NCBI GenBank assembly: GCA_035771175.1
Contig: JAYMFD010003403.1
Span: forward strand, 1 to 64,000
Source of the DNA: Paratinospora sagittata
Lineage: Eukaryota; Streptophyta; Magnoliopsida; Ranunculales; Menispermaceae
Direction: 5' to 3'
DNA: 64,000 nucleotides
The number at the start of each line of letters is the position of its first letter. The stretch's first letter is position 1. The notes beneath the pieces are model-generated. The model did no database searches, was not told the origin of the DNA, and was given only the letters and a program-made list of their open reading frames with translations. A program made the position numbers and the translations under genes. Positions 1 to 11,780 of this stretch are shown in pieces.

Positions 1-547
1 GAACGATTGCGATCTCTTAAAAACAAAAAAGAAAAAGAAAAATCATTTAACCCTTAAAAATAACATCTTTTTTGTGAAATCTTTGAACCGAATCACCTCT
101 GGTAGTGCCATGCTCGAGTCCTTGCACTCTCGCCTGAGCATTTTGTAAATATAAAAAACACAAATTAAGCATTAAAGGAGGTGTTTTGGGGGAAGTCAAC
201 GACTTCGGAATTACAAAGGTTGTGTGCCCTTGCTAACTCGTGCAATCTCTCCAAAAACAAAATAAATTGAATATAATCAATAAAATAATGTGTTCTTAGT
301 AAATTCCGCAACCCAAACCAACATTGGGATTGCAATAATTGTGTTTGTGCAGTCTTGCGCGATCTTTCACAAATAAAAGAACAACACAAATTAAGAATTA
401 AAATGAGGTTTATTGGGTAATTTTTCTGCCTTTAGCATTACACAGGTTGTGCTCGCCCAGTCTGGTGCGATATCTCAAGAAACATATAAACACTCAATTA
501 AATCATTAAAATAACGTTTTTTTTTATTATTTTGGAAAAGCCATAAC

Positions 548-621
548 CCAGACCAACTGTGGCATTGCTAAGGTCGTGTCCGTGCCAGACCAACTGTGGC
601 ATTGCTTAGGTCGTGTCCGTG
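548..621. repeat. 37-bp tandem duplication inside subunit 5
   Basis: The segment starting CCAGACCAACTGTGGCATTG occupies 548-584 and is repeated at 585-621 with one difference (CTAAGG versus CTTAGG). It is seen at the equivalent place in all 25 complete units but is single-copy in the edge unit at 59454-59490. It makes subunit 5 the longest in the unit. Confidence 0.95.
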
Positions 622-1056
622 CAGTCTTGCACGATCCTTCGACATTCATAAAAAGCACAAATTAAGCATTAAAGTAGGTTGATTTTTGAGAAAATTACGG
701 CCTTTGCCATTACACGGGTAGTGCCCGGGCAATTTGCAGCAAGTACTAAAACTTGAAAAACGCAATTGAAGCACTAAAACAATGCTTTCTAGGTGAAATC
801 TTCGACCCAAACCACCATCGACTTTGCCATGGTCGCATCTGTGCTGTCTCATTTGATCCTTCTACAAATATAAAAAAACACGAGTTAAGCATTAAAATAA
901 GGTTTTTTTTTGGGGAAATCAACGGCCCAAGCTTCCTTTGGCACTGCCTAGAACGTACCGGGCCTAATTGGTGCGATCCCTCTAAAGCATAAGAACGACA
1001 ATTTGAGAATTAGAAATAACGATTTTTTAGTGAAACCAACGACCCAAAACCACATT

Positions 1057-1067
1057 TGGCATTGCCA
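1057..1067. repeat. TGGCATTGCCA dyad, prototype of a recurrent B-subunit palindrome
   Basis: TGGCA-T-TGCCA is a perfect 5+1+5 palindrome followed by TGG, giving an overlapping CCATGG. Perfect versions (centre T or A) also occur in unit 1 at 1290-1300, 1737-1747 and 1984-1994, that is in B subunits 9, 11, 15 and 17. Other B subunits hold decayed versions. Any binding role is unknown. Confidence 0.8.
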
Positions 1068-2030
1068 TGGTCGTGTTCGTGCTGTCTCCCAAGTTCTTTA
1101 TACAAATATAAAATCAAAAACCACTAATTAAACATTTATCAAAGTTGTTTTGTGGCGAAATCGGTGCCATTGGCAATGACGTATGTTTTGCCCAGGATCT
1201 AGTGTGATCTCTTTAGAAACATAAAAGCACTCAATTTAATCGTTCAAATAACTTTTCTTTTTTATGAAATCTGAGACCAAAACAAACATTGGCATTGCCA
1301 TGGTTGTGTACAGACAGTCTTGCGTGATCTCTTTACAAACAAAAAAAGAACAAATTACGCATTAAAATATGGTATTTTTGGTGAAATCAACGCCTATGGC
1401 ATTACAAAGGTTGTGCTCGAACAATATAGTGCGATATGTCTAAAAACATTGAAGTACCCAACTTAACAATTAAAGTAACGTTTTTTTGGTAAAAGATACA
1501 ATCTTGACCAACCACTGTATTGCCACGCTCTCCCTTGCACTCTCGCCCTACCATTCTACAAATATAAGAAACACAAATTAAGCATGTAAATAAGGTGTTT
1601 TTGGAGAAATCAGTGCATTTGACATTACATAGGTTGTGCCCCGGTCAATCTGGTGCGTTCTCTCTAAAAACATAAAAGCACAATTGAAGACCTAAAACAA
1701 TGTTTTCTTGGTGAAATCTTCCACTCAAACCACCATTGGCAATGCCATGGTCGTGTCCGTGCAGTCTCACACGATCTTTCTACAGAAAATAAATTAAAAC
1801 ACGTACAGAATTAAAATAAGACTTTTTTTCCTTTTCTTTTTGTTAAATCAACAGCCCGAACTACCTTCGGCACGCCTAAAATGTGTCTGGGCACTCTGGT
1901 GCAATATCTCCAAAAATTATAAAAAAAAAATTGAAGCACTAAGACAATGTTTTCTTGGTGAAATCTTCGACTTCAACCACCATTGGCAATGCCATGGTCG
2001 TGTCCGTGCAATCTCACTCTATCCTTCTAC

Positions 2031-2085
2031 AAAAAAAAAAAAAAAAAAAAACATACATGAATTAAAGACTTTTTTTTTTTTTTTT
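2031..2085. repeat. Oligo-A tract facing oligo-T tract, length variable between units
   Basis: In unit 1 a run of 21 A (2031-2051) is separated by about 18 bases from a run of 16 T (2070-2085), so a single strand could fold into an A:T hairpin. The pair recurs in every complete unit at the subunit 17/18 junction. The A run varies, for example 17 in units 15, 24 and 25, and 25 in unit 19, and it accounts for much of the unit length variation. Polymerase slippage or sequencing error could both contribute. Confidence 0.9.
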
Positions 2086-2356
2086 GCGATATCAATAAGC
2101 TGAACTACCTCCGGCATTGCCTAAACTGGGCACTCTGGTGCGATCTCTCTACAAGTATAAGAATGACACGTTAAGCATTAAAATAACATTTTTTTGGTGA
2201 AACCAGCAACCTAAACCACCTTAGGCATTGTCGTGGTCGCGTCCGTGGGGTCTCGCACGATCTTTCACAAAAACATAAAAAACACAATTTTATTATTAAA
2301 ATATGTTATTTTTTAGCAAAACTCCGCGCCTTTGGCATTTCCCAGGTTAAAACAAG

Positions 2357-4711
2357 GAACGATTGCGATCTCTTAAAAACAAAAAAGAAAAAGAAAAATC
2401 ATTTAACCCTTAAAAATAACATCTTTTTTGTGAAATCTTTGAACCGAATCACCTCTGGTAGTGCCATGCTCGAGTCCTTGCACTCTCGCCTGAGCATTTT
2501 GTAAATATAAAAAACACAAATTAAGCATTAAAGGAGGTGTTTTGGGGGAAGTCAACGACTTCGGAATTACAAAGGTTGTGTGCCCTTGCTAACTCGTGCA
2601 ATCTCTCCAAAAACAAAATAAATTGAATATAATCAATAAAATAATGTGTTCTTAGTAAATTCCGCAACCCAAACCAACATTGGGATTGCAATAATTGTGT
2701 TTGTGCAGTCTTGCGCGATCTTTCACAAATAAAAGAACAACACAAATTAAGAATTAAAATGAGGTTTATTGGGTAATTTTTCTGCCTTTAGCATTACACA
2801 GGTTGTGCTCGCCCAGTCTGGTGCGATATCTCAAGAAACATATAAACACTCAATTAAATCATTAAAATAACGTTTTTTTTTATTATTTTGGAAAAGCCAT
2901 AACCCAGACCAACTGTGGCATTGCTAAGGTCGTGTCCGTGCCAGACCAACTGTGGCATTGCTTAGGTCGTGTCCGTGCAGTCTTGCACGATCCTTCGACA
3001 TTCATAAAAAGCACAAATTAAGCATTAAAGTAGGTTGATTTTGGAGAAAATTACGGCCTTTGCCATTACACGGGTAGTGCCCGGGCAATTTGCAGCAAGT
3101 ACTAAAACTTGAAAAACGCAATTGAAGCACTAAAACAATGCTTTCTAGGTGAAATCTTCGACCCAAACCACCATCGACTTTGCCATGGTCGCATCTGTGC
3201 TGTCTCATTTGATCCTTCTACAAATATAAAAAAACACGAGTTAAGCATTAAAATAAGGTTTTTTTTTGGGGAAATCAACGGCCCAAGCTTCCTTTGGCAC
3301 TGCCTAGAACGTACCGGGCCTAATTGGTGCGATCCCTCTAAAGCATAAGAACGACAATTTGAGAATTAGAAATAACGATTTTTTAGTGAAACCAACGACC
3401 CAAAACCACATTTGGCATTGCCATGGTCGTGTTCGTGCTGTCTCGCAAGTTCTTTATACAAATATAAAATCAAAAACCACTAATTAAACATTTATCAAAG
3501 TTGTTTTGTGGCGAAATCGGTGCCATTGGCAATGACGTATGTTTTGCCCAGGATCTAGTGTGATCTCTTTAGAAACATAAAAGCACTCAATTTAATCGTT
3601 CAAATAACTTTTCTTTTTTATGAAATCTGAGACCAAAACAAACATTGGCATTGCCATGGTTGTGTACAGACAGTCTTGCGTGATCTCTTTACAAACAAAA
3701 AAAGAACAAATTACGCATTAAAATATGGTATTTTTGGTGAAATCAACGCCTATGGCATTACAAAGGTTGTGCTCGAACAATATAGTGCGATATGTCTAAA
3801 AACATTGAAGTACCCAACTTAACAATTAAAGTAACGTTTTTTTGGTAAAAGATACAATCTTGACCAACCACTGTATTGCCACGCTCTCCCTTGCACTCTC
3901 GCCCTACCATTCTACAAATATAAGAAACACAAATTAAGCATGTAAATAAGGTGTTTTTGGAGAAATCAGTGCATTTGACATTACATAGGTTGTGCCCCGG
4001 TCAATCTGGTGCGTTCTCTCTAAAAACATAAAAGCACAATTGAAGACCTAAAACAATGTTTTCTTGGTGAAATCTTCCACTCAAACCACCATTGGCAATG
4101 CCATGGTCGTGTCCGTGCAGTCTCACACGATCTTTCTACAGAAAATAAATTAAAACACGTACAGAATTAAAATAAGACTTTTTTTCCTTTTCTTTTTGTT
4201 AAATCAACAGCCCGAACTACCTTCGGCACGCCTAAAATGTGTCTGGGCACTCTGGTGCAATATCTCCAAAAATTATAAAAAAAAAATTGAAGCACTAAGA
4301 CAATGTTTTCTTGGTGAAATCTTCGACTTCAACCACCATTGGCAATGCCATGGTCGTGTCCGTGCAATCTCACTCTATCTTTCTACAAAAAAAAAAAAAA
4401 AAAAAAACATACATGAATTAAAGACTTTTTTTTTTTTTTTGCGATATCAATAAGCTGAACTACCTCCGGCATTGCCTAAACTGGGCACTCTGGTGCGATC
4501 TCTCTACAAGTATAAGAATGACACGTTAAGCATTAAAATAACATTTTTTTGGTGAAACCAGCAACCTAAACCACCTTAGGCATTGTCGTGGTCGCGTCCG
4601 TGGGGTCTCGCACGATCTTTCACAAAAACATAAAAAACACAATTTTATTATTAAAATATGTTATTTTTTAGCAAAACTCCGCGCCTTTGGCATTTCCCAG
4701 GTTAAAACAAG
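2357..4711. repeat. Satellite unit 2 (type a)
   Basis: Length 2,355. Type a markers: GCATTAAAGG, GATTTTGGAG, TGCAATATCTCC and a CAATTTTATTATT block near the end. I noticed no private substitution. Confidence 0.95.
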
Positions 4712-7066
4712 GAACGATTGCGATCTCTTAAAAACAAAAAAGAAAAAGAAAAATCATTTAACCCTTAAAAATAACATCTTTTTTGTGAAATCTTTGAACC
4801 GAATCACCTCTGGTAGTGCCATGCTCGAGTCCTTGCACTCTCGCCTGAGCATTTTGTAAATATAAAAAACACAAATTAAGCATTAAAGGAGGTGTTTTGG
4901 GGGAAGTCAACGACTTCGGAATTACAAAGGTTGTGTGCCCTTGCTAACTCGTGCAATCTCTCCAAAAACAAAATAAATTGAATATAATCAATAAAATAAT
5001 GTGTTCTTAGTAAATTCCGCAACCCAAACCAACATTGGGATTGCAATAATTGTGTTTGTGCAGTCTTGCGCGATCTTTCACAAATAAAAGAACAACACAA
5101 ATTAAGAATTAAAATGAGGTTTATTGGGTAATTTTTCTGCCTTTAGCATTACACAGGTTGTGCTCGCCCAGTCTGGTGCGATATCTCAAGAAACATATAA
5201 ACACTCAATTAAATCATTAAAATAACGTTTTTTTTTATTATTTTGGAAAAGCCATAACCCAGACCAACTGTGGCATTGCTAAGGTCGTGTCCGTGCCAGA
5301 CCAACTGTGGCATTGCTTAGGTCGTGTCCGTGCAGTCTTGCACGATCCTTCGACATTCATAAAAAGCACAAATTAAGCATTAAAGTAGGTTGATTTTGGA
5401 GAAAATTACGGCCTTTGCCATTACACGGGTAGTGCCCGGGCAATTTGCAGCAAGTACTAAAACTTGAAAAACGCAATTGAAGCACTAAAACAATGCTTTC
5501 TAGGTGAAATCTTCGACCCAAACCACCATCGACTTTGCCATGGTCGCATCTGTGCTGTCTCATTTGATCCTTCTACAAATATAAAAAAACACGAGTTAAG
5601 CATTAAAATAAGGTTTTTTTTTGGGGAAATCAACGGCCCAAGCTTCCTTTGGCACTGCCTAGAACGTACCGGGCCTAATTGGTGCGATCCCTCTAAAGCA
5701 TAAGAACGACAATTTGAGAATTAGAAATAACGATTTTTTAGTGAAACCAACGACCCAAAACCACATTTGGCATTGCCATGGTCGTGTTCGTGCTGTCTCG
5801 CAAGTTCTTTATACAAATATAAAATCAAAAACCACTAATTAAACATTTATCAAAGTTGTTTTGTGGCGAAATCGGTGCCATTGGCAATGACGTATGTTTT
5901 GCCCAGGATCTAGTGTGATCTCTTTAGAAACATAAAAGCACTCAATTTAATCGTTCAAATAACTTTTCTTTTTTATGAAATCTGAGACCAAAACAAACAT
6001 TGGCATTGCCATGGTTGTGTACAGACAGTCTTGCGTGATCTCTTTACAAACAAAAAAAGAACAAATTACGCATTAAAATATGGTATTTTTGGTGAAATCA
6101 ACGCCTATGGCATTACAAAGGTTGTGCTCGAACAATATAGTGCGATATGTCTAAAAACATTGAAGTACCCAACTTAACAATTAAAGTAACGTTTTTTTGG
6201 TAAAAGATACAATCTTGACCAACCACTGTATTGCCACGCTCTCCCTTGCACTCTCGCCCTACCATTCTACAAATATAAGAAACACAAATTAAGCATGTAA
6301 ATAAGGTGTTTTTGGAGAAATCAGTGCATTTGACATTACATAGGTTGTGCCCCGGTCAATCTGGTGCGTTCTCTCTAAAAACATAAAAGCACAATTGAAG
6401 ACCTAAAACAATGTTTTCTTGGTGAAATCTTCCACTCAAACCACCATTGGCAATGCCATGGTCGTGTCCGTGCAGTCTCACACGATCTTTCTACAGAAAA
6501 TAAATTAAAACACGTACAGAATTAAAATAAGACTTTTTTTCCTTTTCTTTTTGTTAAATCAACAGCCCGAACTACCTTCGGCACGCCTAAAATGTGTCTG
6601 GGCACTCTGGTGCAATATCTCCAAAAATTATAAAAAAAAAATTGAAGCACTAAGACAATGTTTTCTTGGTGAAATCTTCGACTTCAACCACCATTGGCAA
6701 TGCCATGGTCGTGTCCGTGCAATCTCACTCTATCTTTCTACAAAAAAAAAAAAAAAAAAAAAACATACATGAATTAAAGACTTTTTTTTTTTTTTGCGAT
6801 ATCAATAAGCTGAACTACCTCCGGCATTGCCTAAACTGGGCACTCTGGTGCGATCTCTCTACAAGTATAAGAATGACACGTTAAGCATTAAAATAACATT
6901 TTTTTGGTGAAACCAGCAACCTAAACCACCTTAGGCATTGTCGTGGTCGCGTCCGTGGGGTCTCGCACGATCTTTCACAAAAACATAAAAAACACAATTT
7001 TATTATTAAAATATGTTATTTTTTAGCAAAACTCCGCGCCTTTGGCATTTCCCAGGTTAAAACAAG
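4712..7066. repeat. Satellite unit 3 (type a)
   Basis: Length 2,355. Same diagnostic variants as unit 2; the two differ mainly in A and T run lengths (A 22, T 14 here). Confidence 0.95.
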
Positions 7067-9422
7067 GAACGATTGCGATCTCTTAAAAACAAAAAAGAAA
7101 AAGAAAAATCATTTAACCCTTAAAAATAACATCTTTTTTGTGAAATCTTTGAACCGAATCACCTCTGGTAGTGCCATGCTCGAGTCCTTGCACTCTCGCC
7201 TGAGCATTTTGTAAATATAAAAAACACAAATTAAGCATTAAAGGAGGTGTTTTGGGGGAAGTCAACGACTTCGGAATTACAAAGGTTGTGTGCCCTTGCT
7301 AACTCGTGCAATCTCTCCAAAAACAAAATAAATTGAATATAATCAATAAAATAATGTGTTCTTAGTAAATTCCGCAACCCAAACCAACATTGGGATTGCA
7401 ATAATTGTGTTTGTGCAGTCTTGCGCGATCTTTCACAAATAAAAGAACAACACAAATTAAGAATTAAAATGAGGTTTATTGGGTAATTTTTCTGCCTTTA
7501 GCATTACACAGGTTGTGCTCGCCCAGTCTGGTGCGATATCTCAAGAAACATATAAACACTCAATTAAATCATTAAAATAACGTTTTTTTTTATTATTTTG
7601 GAAAAGCCATAACCCAGACCAACTGTGGCATTGCTAAGGTCGTGTCCGTGCCAGACCAACTGTGGCATTGCTTAGGTCGTGTCCGTGCAGTCTTGCACGA
7701 TCCTTCGACATTCATAAAAAGCACAAATTAAGCATTAAAGTAGGTTGATTTTGGAGAAAATTACGGCCTTTGCCATTACACGGGTAGTGCCCGGGCAATT
7801 TGCAGCAAGTACTAAAACTTGAAAAACGCAATTGAAGCACTAAAACAATGCTTTCTAGGTGAAATCTTCGACCCAAACCACCATCGACTTTGCCATGGTC
7901 GCATCTGTGCTGTCTCATTTGATCCTTCTACAAATATAAAAAAACACGAGTTAAGCATTAAAATAAGGTTTTTTTTTGGGGAAATCAACGGCCCAAGCTT
8001 CCTTTGGCACTGCCTAGAACGTACCGGGCCTAATTGGTGCGATCCCTCTAAAGCATAAGAACGACAATTTGAGAATTAGAAATAACGATTTTTTAGTGAA
8101 ACCAACGACCCAAAACCACATTTGGCATTGCCATGGTCGTGTTCGTGCTGTCTCGCAAGTTCTTTATACAAATATAAAATCAAAAACCACTAATTAAACA
8201 TTTATCAAAGTTGTTTTGTGGCGAAATCGGTGCCATTGGCAATGACGTATGTTTTGCCCAGGATCTAGTGTGATCTCTTTAGAAACAAAAAAGCACTCAA
8301 TTTAATCGTTCAAATAACTTTTCTTTTTTATGAAATCTGAGACCAAAACAAACATTGGCATTGCCATGGTTGTGTACAGACAGTCTTGCGTGATCTCTTT
8401 ACAAACAAAAAAAGAACAAATTACGCATTAAAATATGGTATTTTTGGTGAAATCAACGCCTATGGCATTACAAAGGTTGTGCTCGAACAATATAGTGCGA
8501 TATGTCTAAAAACATTGAAGTACCCAACTTAACAATTAAAGTAACGTTTTTTTGGTAAAAGATACAATCTTGACCAACCACTGTATTGCCACACTCTCCC
8601 TTGCACTCTCGCCCTACCATTCTACAAATATAAGAAACACAAATTAAGCATGTAAATAAGGTGTTTTTTGGAGAAATCAGTGCATTTGACATTACATAGG
8701 TTGTGCCCCGGTCAATCTGGTGCGTTCTCTCTAAAAACATAAAAGCACAATTGAAGACCTAAAACAATGTTTTCTTGGTGAAATCTTCCACTCAAACCAC
8801 CATTGGCAATGCCATGGTCGTGTCCGTGCAGTCTCACACGATCTTTCTACAGAAAATAAATTAAAACACGTACAGAATTAAAATAAGACTTTTTTTCCTT
8901 TTTTTTTTGTTAAATCAACAGCCCGAACTACCTTCGGCACGCCTAAAATGTGTCTGGGCACTCTGGTGCCAGATCTCAAAAAATTATAAAAAAAAAATTG
9001 AAGCACTAAGACAATGTTTTCTTGGTGAAATCTTCGACTTCAACCACCATTGGCAATGCCATGGTCGTGTCCGTGCAATCTCACTCTATCTTTCTACAAA
9101 AAAAAAAAAAAAAAAAAAACATACATGAATTAAAGACTTTTTTTTTTTTTTGCGATATCAATAAGCTGAACTACCTCCGGCATTGCCTAAACTGGGCACT
9201 CTGGTGCGATCTCTCTACAAGTATAAGAATGACACGTTAAGCATTAAAATAACATTTTTTTGGTGAAACCAGCAACCTAAACCACCTTAGGCATTGACGT
9301 GGTCGCGTCCGTGGGGTCTCGCAAGATCTTTCACAAAAACATAAAAAACACAATTTTATTATTAAAATATGTTATTTTTTAGCAAAACTCCGCGCCTTTG
9401 GCATTTCCCAGGTTAAAACAAG
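7067..9422. repeat. Satellite unit 4 (type b)
   Basis: Length 2,356. Type b markers: CCAGATCTC near 8969, CATTGACGTGG near 9293 and TCGCAAGATC near 9319. Private changes: AGAAACAAAAAAGC near 8281, CCACACTCTCCC near 8589, and an extra T in GTGTTTTTTGGAG near 8661. Confidence 0.95.
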
Positions 9423-11780
9423 GAACGATTGCGATCTCTTAAAAACAAAAAAGAAAAAGAAAAATCATTTAACCCTTAAAAATAACATCTTTTTTGTGAA
9501 ATCTTTGAACCGAATCACCTCTGGTAGTGCCATGCTCGAGTCCTTGCACTCTCGCCTGAGCATTTTGTAAATATAAAAAACACAAATTAAGCACTAAAGG
9601 AGGTGTTTTGGGGGAAGTCAACGACTTCGGAATTACAAAGGTTGTGTGCCCTTGCTAACTCGTGCAATCTCTCCAAAAACAAAATAAATTGAATATAATC
9701 AATAAAATAATGTGTTCTTAGTAAATTCCGCAACCCAAACCAACATTGGGATTGCAATAATTGTGTTTGTGCAGTCTTGCGCGATCTTTCACAAATAAAA
9801 GAACAACACAAATTAAGAATTAAAATGAGGTTTATTGGGTAATTTTTCTGCCTTTAGCATTACACAGGTTGTGCTCGCCCAGTCTGGTGCGATATCTCAA
9901 GAAACATATAAACACTCAATTAAATCATTAAAATAACGTTTTTTTTTTATTATTTTGGAAAAGCCATAACCCAGACCAACTGTGGCATTGCTAAGGTCGT
10001 GTCCGTGCCAGACCAACTGTGGCATTGCTTAGGTCGTGTCCGTGCAGTCTTGCACGATCCTTCGACATTCATAAAAAGCACAAATTAAGCATTAAAGTAG
10101 GTTGATTTTTGAGAAAATTACGGCCTTTGCCATTACACGGGTAGTGCCCGGGCAATTTGCAGCAAGTACTAAAACTTGAAAAAACGCAATTGAAGCACTA
10201 AAACAATGCTTTCTAGGTGAAATCTTCGACCCAAACCACCATCGACTTTGCCATGGTCGCATCTGTGCTGTCTCATTTGATCCTTCAACAAATATAAAAA
10301 AACACGAGTTAAGCATTAAAATAAGGTTTTTTTTTTGGGAAATCAACGGCCCAAGCTTCCTTTGGCACTGCCTAGAACGTACCGGGCCTAATTGGTGCGA
10401 TCCCTCTAAAGCATAAGAACGACAATTTGAGAATTAGAAATAACGATTTTTTAGTGAAACCAACGACCCAAAACCACATTTGGCATTGCCATGGTCGTGT
10501 TCGTGCTGTCTCGCAAGTTCTTTATACAAATATAAAATCAAAAACCACTAATTAAACATTTATCAAAGTTGTTTTGTGGCGAAATCGGTGCCATTGGCAA
10601 TGACGTATGTTTTGCCCAGGATCTAGTGTGATCTCTTTAGAAACATAAAAGCACTCAATTTAATCGTTCAAATAACTTTTCTTTTTTATGAAATCTGAGA
10701 CCAAAACAAACATTGGCATTGCCATGGTTGTGTACAGACAGTCTTGCGTGATCTCTTTACAAACAAAAAAAGAACAAATTACGCATTAAAATATGGTATT
10801 TTTGGTGAAATCAACGCCTATGGCATTACAAAGGTTGTGCTCGAACAATATAGTGCGATATGTCTAAAAACATTGAAGTACCCAACTTAACAATTAAAGT
10901 AACGTTTTTTTGGTAAAAGATACAATCTTGACCAACCACTGTATTGCCACGCTCTCCCTTGCACTCTCGCCCTACCATTCTACAAATATAAGAAACACAA
11001 ATTAAGCATGTAAATAAGGTGTTTTTGGAGAAATCAGTGCATTTGACATTACATAGGTTGTGCCCCGGTCAATCTGGTGCGTTCTCTCTAAAAACATAAA
11101 AGCACAATTGAAGACCTAAAACAATGTTTTCTTGGTGAAATCTTCCACTCAAACCACCATTGGCAATGCCATGGTCGTGTCCGTGCAGTCTCACACGATC
11201 TTTCTACAGAAAATAAATTAAAACACGTACAGAATTAAAATAAGACTTTTTTTCCTTTTTTTTTTGTTAAATCAACAGCCCGAACTACCTTCGGCACGCC
11301 TAAAATGTGTCTGGGCACTCTGGTGCCATATCTCAAAAAATTATAAAAAAAAAATTGAAGCACTAAGACAATGTTTTCTGGGTGAAATCTTCGACTTCAA
11401 CCACCATTGGCAATGCCATGGTCGTGTCCGTGCAATCTCACTCTATCTTTCTACAAAAAAAAAAAAAAAAAAAAACATACTTGAATTAAAGACTTTTTTT
11501 TTTTTTTTTGCGATATCGATAAGCTGAACTACCTCCGGCATTGCCTAAACTGGGCACTCTGGTGCGATCTCTCTACAAGTATAAGAATGACACGTTAAGC
11601 ATTAAAATAACATTTTTTTGGTGAAACCAGCAACCTAAACCACCTTAGGCATTGTCGTGGTCGCGTCCGTGGGGTCTCGCACGATCTTTCACAAAAACAT
11701 AAAAAACACAATTTAATTATTAAAATATGTTATTTTTTAGCAAAACTCCGCGCCTTTGGCATTTCCCAGGTTAAAACAAG
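9423..11780. repeat. Satellite unit 5 (type c)
   Basis: Length 2,358. Type c markers: GCACTAAAGG in subunit 2, GATTTTTGAG, CCTTCAACAAATA near 10282, CCATATCTC, TTTTCTGGGTG near 11373, CATACTTGAA near 11477, TATCGATAAG near 11515, and CAATTTAATTATT. A private extra A in TTGAAAAAACGC lies near 10176. Confidence 0.95.

Larger units (their letters stand above)
1..2356. repeat. Satellite unit 1 (type a-like)
   Basis: Length 2,356. It has GCATTAAAGG in subunit 2, GATTTTTGAG in subunit 6 (unlike units 2-4) and TGCAATATCTCC in subunit 16. Private changes: CTGTCTCCCAAG near 1084 (CTGTCTCGCAAG elsewhere) and ATCCTTCTAC near 2021 (ATCTTTCTAC elsewhere). Confidence 0.95.
1..2395. repeat. Internal anatomy of one unit: 20 subunits as ten B-A dimers
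   Basis: Subunits begin at an (A)AATTAAGCATTAAAATAA-like AT-rich block and end at an ATAAAAAACAC-like block. By eye in unit 1 they are: 40-161 B, 162-263 A, 264-387 B, 388-494 A, 495-658 B (contains a 37-bp duplication), 659-762 A, 763-881 B, 882-998 A, 999-1124 B, 1125-1231 A, 1232-1351 B, 1352-1459 A, 1460-1574 B, 1575-1680 A, 1681-1801 B, 1802-1928 A, 1929-2054 B, 2055-2166 A, 2167-2284 B, 2285-2395 A (running into the next unit). B subunits carry an ACCCAAACCACCATTGGCATTGCC-like core; most A subunits carry a shorter GCCTTTGGCATTACACAGG-like core. Boundaries are good to a few bases. Without the 37-bp duplication the mean dimer is about 232 bp. Confidence 0.85.

Noticed and set aside
41..60. 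Telomere-like TTTAACCCTTAAA at each unit start
   Set aside because: It occurs once per unit and is not a run of the plant telomere repeat CCCTAAA.
165..389. Minus-strand 74-codon frame repeated in every unit, apparently conserved
   Set aside because: It is conserved only because the whole repeat is. It shows no domain, overlaps AT-rich subunit junctions, and its differences between units include replacement changes as expected of non-coding DNA.
753..992. Plus-strand 79-codon frame, and overlapping minus-strand 68-codon frame, recurring in all units
   Set aside because: Overlapping frames on both strands through subunits 6-8 with no recognisable protein; single-base indels in unit copies destroy or shift them freely.
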